Assembly: GCA_016929205.1 (NCBI GenBank)
Contig: JAFGJF010000115.1
Span: 1 to 10,297 of the forward strand
Direction: 5' to 3'
Length of the DNA stretch: 10,297 nt
Source of the DNA: Anaerolineae bacterium
GTDB taxonomy: Bacteria > Chloroflexota > Anaerolineae > JAFGEY01
Below, piece by piece: positions 1 to 5,766 of the stretch. How positions within the stretch are numbered: position 1 is the first letter of the stretch; each line of letters opens with the position of its first letter. Below the pieces are notes generated by a model. It was not told the DNA's origin. It did no database searches and saw nothing but the letters and a program-made list of their open reading frames with translations. Position numbers and translations under genes: made by a program.

Positions 1-76
1 CCAACACGGCCTGGGCCATAACGTGCGATGCAGAGTGTCGGATGCGCTCCAAATTATCGTCTATTTGTTCAGACAT
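1..76 (-). CDS. thrS: Threonyl-tRNA synthetase, N-terminal fragment (cut by window edge)
   Basis: Only the first 25 codons lie in the window. They read MSEQIDDNLERIRHSASHVM followed by AQAVL. The segment R-H-S-A-S-H-V-M-A-Q-A-V is the conserved start of the ThrRS editing (N2) domain, whose HxxxH motif (here H-S-A-S-H) belongs to the site that clears mischarged Ser-tRNA(Thr). The ATG at 76 is preceded by a strong ribosome-binding site (AAGGAG, 83-88 read on the minus strand). Because the editing-domain motif begins within about 15 residues of the start, this ThrRS would lack the N-terminal TGS domain of the E. coli enzyme; short forms of this kind are known to me from Chloroflexi-type enzymes. 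The gene lies 90 bases downstream of the kinase-like gene and in the same direction as a T-box leader with a Thr (ACC) specifier, which supports the identification. The catalytic core is outside the window and cannot be checked. Confidence 0.85.
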   Translation of the reverse strand, partial: MSEQIDDNLERIRHSASHVMAQAVL

Positions 77-120
77 TTTACTCTCCTTGAATGTCAAGCA
101 AACTTTTTCTGTATTGTTGC

Positions 121-153
121 GGGCTGCTGTCCCCAGGACGGGTAAGCCAGCCC
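121..153 (-). other. Hairpin in the intergenic spacer before thrS
   Basis: On the minus strand GGGCTG (153-148) can pair with CAGCCC (126-121), and an inner GTCC/GGAC pair sits between them. No T-run follows the 3' arm, so it does not look like an intrinsic terminator. It could be an mRNA processing or stabilising structure between the kinase-like gene and thrS. Function unknown. Confidence 0.3.
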
Positions 154-166
154 ACCAACTTGCATT

Positions 167-1147
167 TTACGCTGATTCCATATGGCGAAGTTGTGCCAAC
201 GTCCGCCAGGTCGATTCGATCCACGTGTCGCGTTCGGATAGCAGCAGATGTTGTGGATCGCGGTCTCGCAACCAGGTCGTCATCGCCCAACTTTGCGCGG
301 CGACCAATGCGCTCCAGGCTTCCATGTCGGTTAACGTTTGTCCAGCACGATCTTGATAAACGACAAGGAATCGATCGGCCAGCGCGTCGGCCTGCCGGGC
401 CCGCAGCCAGTGAGTGGCACGCACGACATCCCAGCGTGGATCGCCCAACGCGCTGTTGTCCCAATTTGGCAGGGCGGTGACGCCCCGTGCGTCAAACTGT
501 GCAGCAGCAAAAACGGCCTCGCCGCACAAGACGCATGGAGGGAACTCTTCCTTTGCTTGAAATGCTGAATCCAGTTCCATCGTTGCCTCGCTCAGCTCAC
601 GATCGTGATATCGATCGGCTATGTCGCTCAGCCGTTCCAGCACCCGGCCACGCTCTATTTGAGGCAGTACGTCACGGACATTCGCCGGCGGCACCAGGCG
701 ATGCACCTGGGCCAGAATCCGAGCCAGGTCGGCGACGTACGGCTCGACCAACGACAGCGATTCGCCCGCACTAGACGGCACACTGTGCCCGCTTGTATTC
801 GCGATCAAGACATAGTCATCGCCCAGGGCATATAGTGCCGGTACCGGCAATCCCACGCCATAGAGCCAGCGCATCACGGCCCATTCGCGCTGTGCCTTTG
901 GGCCGTCATCTGAGCCATTTTCTTGGTCACTGCCGACCGTCCACCACGTCCAGGGCTGCGCGTAGCGTCGCACCACCAACCGGTCGACGCGCGCCTGGCG
1001 TCCCTCGCGCCATGACAGAACAAAAGATATCGTCCGGTGCCGCGCTTGTGTCCGCGAAACAAACTGTGACACTCGCTGTTCCAATCGCTCGGGAAACGAC
1101 CTTGAACATAGTTTTTGCAGTTCCAGTATTTCGGGCGTCGTCAACAT
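167..1147 (-). CDS. APH/choline-kinase-fold protein, probable pseudokinase
   Basis: 326-residue protein of the aminoglycoside phosphotransferase (APH) / choline kinase fold. The start at 1147 (MLTTPEILELQ) is chosen because GGTCGGAG lies just upstream and because longer in-frame starts would run into the T-box terminator. The N-lobe shows R-L-V-V-R-R-Y and an alpha-C-like REWAVMRWLYGVGLPVP segment with Glu; L-A-R-I-L-A-Q-V-H is the usual helix before the catalytic loop. The catalytic HGDxxxxN (Brenner) motif is replaced by C208-G209-E210 with no Asn at the +5 position, and the metal-binding Asp of the usual I-D-W is replaced in P-N228-W-D. The structural G-D-P-x-x-D element (ALGDPRWD) is kept. 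The fold therefore seems preserved while the phosphotransfer residues are lost. It sits between a Thr T-box leader and thrS, so its level should follow threonine charging. No antibiotic resistance role is implied; the true partner or substrate is unknown. Confidence 0.75.
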   Translation of the reverse strand: MLTTPEILELQKLCSRSFPERLEQRVSQFVSRTQARHRTISFVLSWREGRQARVDRLVVRRYAQPWTWWTVGSDQENGSDDGPKAQREWAVMRWLYGVGLPVPALYALGDDYVLIANTSGHSVPSSAGESLSLVEPYVADLARILAQVHRLVPPANVRDVLPQIERGRVLERLSDIADRYHDRELSEATMELDSAFQAKEEFPPCVLCGEAVFAAAQFDARGVTALPNWDNSALGDPRWDVVRATHWLRARQADALADRFLVVYQDRAGQTLTDMEAWSALVAAQSWAMTTWLRDRDPQHLLLSERDTWIESTWRTLAQLRHMESA

Positions 1148-1182
1148 ACTCCGACCTGGCTTCCGGCTTTGGCCGGGAAAAT

Positions 1183-1216
1183 AAAAAAGCCTCTCCCCCA
1201 TATGGGGCGAGAGGCT
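1183..1216 (-). terminator. T-box leader intrinsic terminator
   Basis: On the minus strand AGCCTCTC pairs with GAGAGGCT (8 bp), continued by CCCCA/TGGGG with one bulged base, then a T6 run. It ends 35 bases before the start codon at 1147. It competes with the antiterminator that contains the conserved T-box sequence. Confidence 0.92.
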
Positions 1217-1446
1217 GATATGCTCACGCGGTTCCACCCAAATTCAGCGCCTTTTCTCAAAGGTCGCTCTCTTGAGGAGCCGGTAACGGGGCTACCCGGA
1301 GCGCCTTACTCGTCGTCGCGGATGGTGCCGCCAACGATTTCAGACGCCCACTCTCGGGGGGTTTTCACACCTTTCCAGACGGAAGAGGCTCTCAACCGGT
1401 GACCTCTTTTTTCTGTCGCCTTTTCGGATGTTACTCGTCCCGATCA
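1183..1446 (-). promoter_or_regulatory. T-box riboswitch, threonine type (specifier ACC)
   Basis: T-box leader read on the minus strand. Stem I: TCGGG (1443-1439) pairs with CCCGA (1358-1354); the loop E AGTA is at 1435-1432; an upper stem ACATCC/GGTGT follows, and the distal arm AAGAGG...CCTCTT carries the AGAG-type bulge. On the 3' side of the specifier loop, GAAA (1366-1363) is followed by ACC (1362-1360), a threonine codon. Further down are a CCGTTACCGG stem and the T-box sequence TGGGTGGAACCGCG (1240-1227), whose TGGA bulge should pair with a tRNA ending UCCA. A terminator hairpin follows at 1216-1183. Binding of uncharged tRNA-Thr(GGU) would stabilise the antiterminator and let transcription enter the kinase-like gene and thrS. 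The specifier position was assigned by comparison with the glycyl T-box layout (GAAA then codon), which is an inference. Confidence 0.9.
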
Positions 1447-1456
1447 ACGCTTTCGA

Positions 1457-1533
1457 TGGTGGGCGGTATAGGACTTGAACCTACGACCTCCTCGATGTCA
1501 ACGAGGCACTCTAGCCAGCTGAGCTAACCGCCC
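1457..1533 (-). tRNA. tRNA-Val (anticodon GAC), CCA encoded
   Basis: Complete cloverleaf on the minus strand. The acceptor stem GGGCGGT/ACCGCCC is perfect, followed by discriminator A and an encoded CCA (1459-1457). The D arm starts TAGCTCAGCTGGCTAGAG, the anticodon stem is CCTCG/CGAGG around the loop TTGACAT with anticodon GAC, and the T arm contains GTTCAAGTC. The tRNA reads GUC valine codons. Its 3' end is only about 14 bases upstream of stem I of the T-box leader, so both are probably transcribed together and separated by tRNA 3' processing. Its discriminator A does not match the TGGA bulge of that T-box, so it is not the T-box ligand. Confidence 0.96.
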
Positions 1534-1544
1534 GAGTTGTCTAG

Positions 1545-1573
1545 AGTATAGCACAAATGACAGCGAAATGCAA
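1545..1573 (-). promoter_or_regulatory. Promoter of the tRNA-Val / T-box / thrS unit
   Basis: On the minus strand the -10 box TATACT (1550-1545) lies 11 bases before the tRNA 5' end, with TTGCAT (1573-1568) at a 17-base spacing as a weak -35. There is no room for another promoter between the tRNA and the T-box stem I, so this is the likely start of the whole transcript. Confidence 0.65.
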
Positions 1574-1580
1574 ATCGAAT

Positions 1581-1603
1581 CACGTCATTTGTGTTATGAC
1601 GTG
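1581..1603. repeat. Perfect 8-bp inverted repeat overlapping a stop codon
   Basis: CACGTCAT (1581-1588) and ATGACGTG (1596-1603) form a perfect inverted repeat with a 7-base loop. It covers the stop codon of the 71-residue gene and lies just upstream of the tRNA promoter. No T-run follows on either strand, so it is at best a weak terminator; it could instead be an operator for the tRNA/thrS promoter. Confidence 0.45.
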
Positions 1604-1809
1604 CACACCGCCGCCGTATTGAAAGGGAATATGGCGCAGCGCAAACGCAACACTTGGACGCCGAGCCATTTGGACAAACTGGGAAAAGACGGTCGACTGC
1701 GACCTGACGAGACGTTCATCGAGCGAAACAAGCGCTCTTTTTCCGCCTTGCGCTCAAGATCGTGGCGGTACTCTGCGATAACGAGCTCATCGTGTATGGG
1801 AATAAACAT
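1594..1809 (-). CDS. Small hypothetical protein, 71 residues
   Basis: Short reading frame starting MFIPIHDELVIAEYRHDLER, with a GAGGAA ribosome-binding site 9-14 bases before the ATG at 1809. The first half is charged and probably helical (Glu/Arg/Lys-rich, residues 7-30), followed by a Ser/Pro/Arg linker and a more hydrophobic end (residues 42-65: W-L-G-V-Q-V-L-R-L, then R-C-A-I-F-P-F). I do not recognise a named family. An upstream frame extension to 1896 is possible but has no ribosome-binding site. A promoter-like element shared with the CHAT operon lies upstream at 1908-1936. The protein is short and the call rests on start context and amino-acid pattern, so it could be spurious. No function is assigned. 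Confidence 0.55.
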   Translation of the reverse strand: MFIPIHDELVIAEYRHDLERKAEKERLFRSMNVSSGRSRPSFPSLSKWLGVQVLRLRCAIFPFNTAAVCTS

Positions 1810-1850
1810 CGTTGGTTTTCCTCGTCTATGATTGTTGATGCTACGACCCC

Positions 1851-1865
1851 GAGTCGACACGACTC
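1851..1865. repeat. Short palindrome upstream of the 71-residue gene
   Basis: GAGTCG (1851-1856) and CGACTC (1860-1865) form a perfect 6-bp inverted repeat with a 3-base centre. It lies 42-56 bases before the start codon at 1809, downstream of the predicted -10 box. It may be an operator or a 5' leader hairpin; the evidence is weak. Confidence 0.3.
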
Positions 1866-1907
1866 TGAGTCGGCAGCGCGCTAAAGGTTTATCCAATATT
1901 TGACTCT

Positions 1908-1936
1908 ATCCTAGCACGAGTCAGGTGGCGCGTATA
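1908..1936 (-). promoter_or_regulatory. Candidate promoter of the 71-residue gene (repeat copy A)
   Basis: On the minus strand TATACG (1936-1931), a 17-base spacer and TAGGAT (1913-1908). The match to the sigma-70 consensus is moderate. The call is strengthened because the same layout (TAGACG, 17 bases, TAAAAT) occurs at the CHAT operon, with the -35 box inside the same 23-bp repeat. Confidence 0.45.
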
Positions 1937-1947
1937 CGACAAAAGTC
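1925..1947. repeat. 23-bp intergenic repeat, copy A
   Basis: Begins GTGGCGCGT and ends GACAAAAGTC on the plus strand. It matches positions 5658-5680 at 21 of 23 bases in the same orientation. This copy overlaps the terminator of the CHAT/lipoprotein operon and the -35 box of the next minus-strand gene. Confidence 0.75.
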
Positions 1948-1964
1948 GCATTACTGCCTGCGAC
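1939..1964 (-). terminator. Terminator of the CHAT/lipoprotein operon
   Basis: On the minus strand GTCGCA (1964-1959) pairs with TGCGAC (1950-1945) around an 8-base loop, followed directly by TTTTGTC. It lies 30 bases after the lipoprotein stop codon. The stem is short (6 bp) and the T-run is only four bases, so termination may be partial. Confidence 0.6.
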
Positions 1965-1993
1965 CTTCGGCGAACGACTTTCTCAGCTGCCTC

Positions 1994-3100
1994 CTAGGGC
2001 AAGTCGAGGCAGTTGCCCGAATCGACGATCACGCTGTGGTCGGGATTGGCAACCAGCACACACAGTTGCGTGGCGCCATCAGGCCGGTCGGCGACGGCAT
2101 AGTGCGTAAAGGGACTGGACCCCGATTCTCCGGGCGACGCCGGATACAACTGCCAGGGGCCTTTGCCCGGCAGACCTGCCTCTTGAGGGGGAACGGTGTT
2201 GAAAAAAAAGTGAAGGTGCTGCCCGGGCAAAGTTGGGTCGAAACCGGCTGTCGCAAAATCGACGACGTAGCGCCCTTCTTGTACGCGGATGGCCTCAATC
2301 CGCGCGGCATAGGTTGGTTGCGTGGGGTCGGATTGTTCTGGGACGTCGACGGCAAAGCGCCAAAACCACTGGGTTGAAGACCCGTCAGTAGCAACAATGT
2401 CGATCTGGACCAGGTACAGATCATTCGCGACCGGCTCGCCGTTCGGCCACTGTTTGTCATGCCCGACAAACGACCAAATGGTGCACTCGGGCGTGCCGCC
2501 AAAAGCGCAATATGGCGGTTCGCGCAGTTCGTTTTCATGGATCACCGGACCGGCACCCTCGCCGGCGACGATCTGAAACGATACGCTTTCGATGCCCGCA
2601 CCGTCCGAGAATCCGGCACGGGTGTCAAAAACCTCGATCTGAAAGACAATCGACTCGCCAAAGACAACCGGGTCGGTGACGGCAGACTGGCTCAAGCCGG
2701 GCAGCAAGACCACACGTCCCTGGTTGCTATCAGAGCTGCCGCGCAGAAAGTCGTCACCGGCGTTGCCGTCGACGTCGCTTTCGGCGACAATCAATTTTGG
2801 CGCTAACGTCGGCGTCGGAGCGTCGGCTGCTAACGTCGGCGTCGGAGCGTCGGCTGCCAACGTCGGCGTCGGAACGTCGACTGCCAACGTCGGCGTCGGA
2901 GCATCGGCTGCTAACGTCGGCGTCGGAGCGTCGGCTGCCAACGTCGGCGTCGGAGTGCGAACCGCCAACGTCGCCGCGACGGCGGTTTTTACGATTTGAT
3001 CCGTATCCTGCTGTTCCGCGCTGGTCTGTGGCGAACAGGCTGCAGCCAGTACAACCAGCAAGGCCAATCCAATTGTCCACCCAATGTGTTGAAATTTCAT
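1994..3100 (-). CDS. Secreted lipoprotein with Thr-Pro repeats and Ig-like domain
   Basis: 368-residue predicted lipoprotein. The start at 3100 (MKFQHIGWTIGL) follows the ribosome-binding site AAGGGGA. Residues 1-21 form a signal peptide (hydrophobic 9-21), ending L-A-A-A-C with the lipidated Cys at 22. Residues 50-102 are six 9-residue repeats of the type PTPTLAADA, probably an extended linker holding the rest away from the membrane. Next come D-V-D-G-N-A-G-D-D, resembling a single calcium-binding RTX-like nonapeptide, and an Ig-like domain with a Cys pair (Y-C-A-F-G-G...E-C-T-I-W) and a W-P-N-G motif. A C-terminal domain with G-Q-H-L-H-F-F-F and two Cys follows. I know such domains from Chloroflexi surface proteins but cannot name a function. 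It is the second gene of an operon, 14 bases after the CHAT-TPR gene, so it may be a substrate, sensor or partner of that protease. That link is inference from position only. Confidence 0.85.
   Translation of the reverse strand: MKFQHIGWTIGLALLVVLAAACSPQTSAEQQDTDQIVKTAVAATLAVRTPTPTLAADAPTPTLAADAPTPTLAVDVPTPTLAADAPTPTLAADAPTPTLAPKLIVAESDVDGNAGDDFLRGSSDSNQGRVVLLPGLSQSAVTDPVVFGESIVFQIEVFDTRAGFSDGAGIESVSFQIVAGEGAGPVIHENELREPPYCAFGGTPECTIWSFVGHDKQWPNGEPVANDLYLVQIDIVATDGSSTQWFWRFAVDVPEQSDPTQPTYAARIEAIRVQEGRYVVDFATAGFDPTLPGQHLHFFFNTVPPQEAGLPGKGPWQLYPASPGESGSSPFTHYAVADRPDGATQLCVLVANPDHSVIVDSGNCLDLP
2795..2953 (-). repeat. 27-bp tandem repeat encoding PTPTLAADA units
   Basis: Six in-frame units of 27 bases (AACGTCGGCGTCGGAGCG core on the plus strand), with few substitutions between copies. 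The near-identity at DNA level, not just protein level, suggests recent copy expansion by slippage or recombination. Unit number may vary between strains. Confidence 0.9.
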
Positions 3101-3114
3101 GTCTAGTCCCCTTA

Positions 3115-5616
3115 TCACTTTTGAGCATTTTCTTCGGCCACAGCATAGTAGCGCTGGCAGCCTTGTTCGATCACGACGGTCTGTAAAAAGGCGTCAAATG
3201 GCGCCTTGATGCCCTGTTCGAGGCACGATTGGTACGCCGCCTTGGCCAGTTCGAATTGTATCCGGCTGGCGTCTGTTTGTGCCTGCTGGCGCAAAATCGC
3301 GCCCGATTGCAAGAATGCCGCGCCCCGTGATTCATAGGCCTGTGCCAGCAGGCGATACTGCCGCGTGTCATTCAAGAGCGCGATCGCCTGTTCGGTTTCT
3401 TCAAGCACACGATCAAAGGACTGCCTGGCTTCTTGCAGGCGGTCAAAAAGGTAGTACGTTTCACCGAGCAGCCGGTGACTTTTGGCCGACGCGATATAGG
3501 CCGCGGCCAATCCCAGTGGTTCCGCTGCCTGCCGGGCAAGGTCAAGCCCCAAACGATGATTTTCGAGCGCCTGTTCCAGATCATGGGGCGCATCGAGCCG
3601 TTCTTGCGGCGGAACGGCGCGCGCGCGCTGCAGATAGGTGCTGCCCAAGCCAACCTGGGCCCGGGCATAGGCCGGATCGATATCCAGCGCGCGGCGAAAG
3701 GCTGCTTGGGCTTTTTCACTCTGTTTCAAGGACAACTGTTCGCGTCCGATGAAAAAATACAAGAGCTCTTTGCCATCGTCTTCGGGCCAGTTGTCGAGCG
3801 CCTGCTCGGCATGGAGCAAGATCTCTAGCGCCTGCTCGGATCGCCCCAACGAACTCGTGGTGAGGCCCATCGTCAGCCAAAACAGGGCCTGTGTGCGCAC
3901 CTGGAGTTTTTCGTCGACGAGGATGCCAACTTCGGGGCTGTCGACATCAAAGGGAACCGGCAGCGGGATCGGTTTGCCCAGGCGATACGGTCCGACCAGC
4001 GAGGCCGTTTCGTCGTTGAGCAGCGGCGAGATGTAGAATTCGATTTCCAGCCGCTGTGTCGCGCCACCGTCGACCAAGTGACCGTAAATAACCATATGCG
4101 CGTTGACCCGGTCTGCCAACGTCGCTGCTGCTGCCTGGCGTTCTTGGAATGTGTCGCCGCGCATCACCCCAAAACGGATGTTCTGCTCTGTGTCTTTGCG
4201 CGAGTCGTGCCAGATCTCAACCGACTGAGCCAGTTCGATGTCGGCATTCTGTTGGTATTCCTCGTACAGGCTTTCAAAAAGCCAGCGACTGAGCAGCGAA
4301 CCGGTCTGCGATCGCCGGACGCGATCCCGGGCGTCTATTTCGCCAAAATCGGCGACGGCAATGCGGAATTGTCCCGTCATCTGTGCCGGCGCCCAGAGTG
4401 GTTTGAGCAGCGGATAGGCCAGAATGCCAATCGCAATCAACACCAGCAGCGGCGTCAGCACAATCGGCCAGGACAGCTTGCGGATGCGGGCAATAGCCTG
4501 TTCTTCGGGCGGCGTTTCAACTCGCCAGAGCACGCCGTCCGGGGCGCGCATCGACAGGACCGGCGTGCCCCATTCTATGGATTGTGGTTGGGCGAGGCTG
4601 AGTGCCTTACGCGCTTCGGATACAGAGGCGTCGATGGGCAAATTGGCCGCCAGAGCGCCATAAAAGCTGGCCGTGAATTCGACGGCAGCCGCGTCGCTGA
4701 TCGGGTACTGCATAGCCAGCACGGCGGGCAGGCCGCGCTGTACCAGGGCAGCAGCCAGGCTTGAAAACTGGCTCTGTTCTTGCGCGCGCGCACCCTCACA
4801 GGCATTCAGCAGCACCAGCCGCAGGGTATGGTGATCGGACAGCAAAAGTGCCAACTGGGACGCGCCAAGCGGCGCCGAGAATCCATCCTCGTCGGCCAAC
4901 AGCAAGGCCCCCTCGCTGCCGCCGGTGCCAGGAAAGGCGTGCCCGACAAAGTGAAAGACGTGCCAGGGGCCTTGCTGCATTGCTGTCTGCAGATCGCGCC
5001 ACGTCTGGCCCTCAACCCAGTGCAGTTCGACCTGCCCCTGCGCCTGCAGCGCGCCCATTGCTTGTTCGAGACGGGTCTTTTCGCGTTCCACGTCCAGTTG
5101 CCCGACGTCCGATGGCGCCGCCACCATGCCCAGAATGCGCAACGGTGGGCGAACGGACAGCACAGATTCAGGTATGGGCAGCTCGACATAGCGCACCAGA
5201 GGTGTATGGCGAGACAAGGCCACGAATTCGGCCTGGCGGGGATCGTATAGAAATTCCCAGGGTAAGGCGATTAATTCGGGGGCATTGATGCGCAGCTTGA
5301 TGCGCAGTCCTTCACCCCTGGCAAGCACAGCCTGGCGGCTCAGATCGTAGACGGTGCGCACGTCACCCCGAATGAGGGTATCAAAGAGCTGCGTGCCAAA
5401 CTGCCGGGCAACCTGCCCGACGTCGTTGGCGAGTGCACTTTCAATGGCAGCCAACTGGGCATCCATTGCCGAGACGTCGAAAGGCAGTCTCATCGTCGCC
5501 CGGGCCTGCCCGGACGGAGAATGTAACACGGCAACGGAAAAATACCCTCCATTGCCGGGCAAAACACTGTTAGCTGATATGTCGATTTCGAAATCGTGAA
5601 AAGTCAGTTGTTCCAT
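3115..5616 (-). CDS. Membrane-anchored CHAT-domain protein with TPR repeats
   Basis: 833-residue protein if started at 5616 (MEQLTFHDFEIDI); an earlier ATG at 5637 is possible but sits only 3 bases after the predicted -10 box. The N-terminal 370 residues form a CHAT (caspase-like) peptidase: V-F-H-F-V-G-H-A carries the catalytic His226, and L-V-L-L-N-A-C-E-G-A carries Cys273. One transmembrane segment follows (about 383-407, I-V-L-T-P-L-L-V-L-I-A-I-G-I-L-A-Y). The remainder is an alpha/beta region (410-580) and then TPR helices to the end, including E-K-A-Q-A-A-F-R-R-A-L-D-I-D-P-A-Y-A-R. Known CHAT proteins are Cys proteases or scaffolds in signalling and defence. Here the charged flanks suggest that the CHAT and TPR halves lie on opposite sides of the membrane; with no signal peptide the CHAT half is probably cytoplasmic. 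The gene is first in an operon with the lipoprotein. Substrate and trigger are unknown. Confidence 0.88.
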   Translation of the reverse strand: MEQLTFHDFEIDISANSVLPGNGGYFSVAVLHSPSGQARATMRLPFDVSAMDAQLAAIESALANDVGQVARQFGTQLFDTLIRGDVRTVYDLSRQAVLARGEGLRIKLRINAPELIALPWEFLYDPRQAEFVALSRHTPLVRYVELPIPESVLSVRPPLRILGMVAAPSDVGQLDVEREKTRLEQAMGALQAQGQVELHWVEGQTWRDLQTAMQQGPWHVFHFVGHAFPGTGGSEGALLLADEDGFSAPLGASQLALLLSDHHTLRLVLLNACEGARAQEQSQFSSLAAALVQRGLPAVLAMQYPISDAAAVEFTASFYGALAANLPIDASVSEARKALSLAQPQSIEWGTPVLSMRAPDGVLWRVETPPEEQAIARIRKLSWPIVLTPLLVLIAIGILAYPLLKPLWAPAQMTGQFRIAVADFGEIDARDRVRRSQTGSLLSRWLFESLYEEYQQNADIELAQSVEIWHDSRKDTEQNIRFGVMRGDTFQERQAAAATLADRVNAHMVIYGHLVDGGATQRLEIEFYISPLLNDETASLVGPYRLGKPIPLPVPFDVDSPEVGILVDEKLQVRTQALFWLTMGLTTSSLGRSEQALEILLHAEQALDNWPEDDGKELLYFFIGREQLSLKQSEKAQAAFRRALDIDPAYARAQVGLGSTYLQRARAVPPQERLDAPHDLEQALENHRLGLDLARQAAEPLGLAAAYIASAKSHRLLGETYYLFDRLQEARQSFDRVLEETEQAIALLNDTRQYRLLAQAYESRGAAFLQSGAILRQQAQTDASRIQFELAKAAYQSCLEQGIKAPFDAFLQTVVIEQGCQRYYAVAEENAQK

Positions 5617-5640
5617 GGGTAAAACCGCTTCTTTCATCTT

Positions 5641-5669
5641 ATTTTATCAGCATTCACGTGGCGCGTCTA
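5641..5669 (-). promoter_or_regulatory. Promoter of the CHAT/lipoprotein operon
   Basis: On the minus strand TAGACG (5669-5664), a 17-base spacer and TAAAAT (5646-5641). Transcription would start near 5634, which favours the ATG at 5616 over that at 5637. The -35 box lies inside the 23-bp repeat copy B. Confidence 0.6.
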
Positions 5670-5680
5670 TGACAAAAGTC
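5658..5680. repeat. 23-bp intergenic repeat, copy B
   Basis: Begins GTGGCGCGT and ends GACAAAAGTC on the plus strand. It matches copy A (1925-1947) at 21 of 23 bases, same orientation, and overlaps the -35 region of the CHAT operon. The inner GAC-AAAA-GTC is a small inverted repeat shared by both copies. Confidence 0.75.
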
Positions 5681-5709
5681 TGATCATCGCGACGGATTCG
5701 TTTTGGCTA

Positions 5710-5739
5710 TTGCGCATTTATGGAAAGTTGTGGTATAAT
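5710..5739 (+). promoter_or_regulatory. Promoter of ftsK
   Basis: TTGCGC (5710-5715), an 18-base spacer and a perfect TATAAT (5734-5739). The start codon follows at 5767, with AAGAGGAG (5747-5754) as ribosome-binding site at a rather long 12-base spacing. Confidence 0.7.
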
Positions 5740-5766
5740 GGTGGGGAAGAGGAGAACATTTGAGCT

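Noticed and set aside
167..1147. Calling the kinase-fold gene an aminoglycoside resistance gene.
   Set aside because: The catalytic residues are missing and the genomic context is a tRNA synthetase operon, so a resistance function is not supported.
1369..1371. GGT (1371-1369) as a glycine specifier, since it also follows a GAAA.
   Set aside because: This GGT falls in the upper stem pairing with ACATCC, while ACC (1362-1360) sits in the internal loop opposite AGTA. Thr also agrees with thrS.
1446..1457. The T-box could sense the adjacent tRNA-Val.
   Set aside because: The T-box bulge is TGGA, expecting a tRNA ending UCCA, while tRNA-Val ends ACCA. The specifier in the right structural place is ACC (Thr), and the downstream synthetase is ThrRS.
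2795..2953. Regular 27-bp repeats as a CRISPR array.
   Set aside because: There are no unique spacers. The units are contiguous, in frame and encode a Pro-Thr stalk within a lipoprotein.
4078..4764. 228-residue plus-strand open frame.
   Set aside because: It is antisense to the CHAT gene, which has clear domain motifs. It has no family-like composition and results from GC-rich codon bias.
1925..5680. The two 23-bp repeats as target-site or attachment duplications of a mobile cassette carrying the CHAT operon.
   Set aside because: No integrase, transposase or terminal inverted repeats are seen, and both copies sit at matching promoter positions, which fits a shared regulatory element better.
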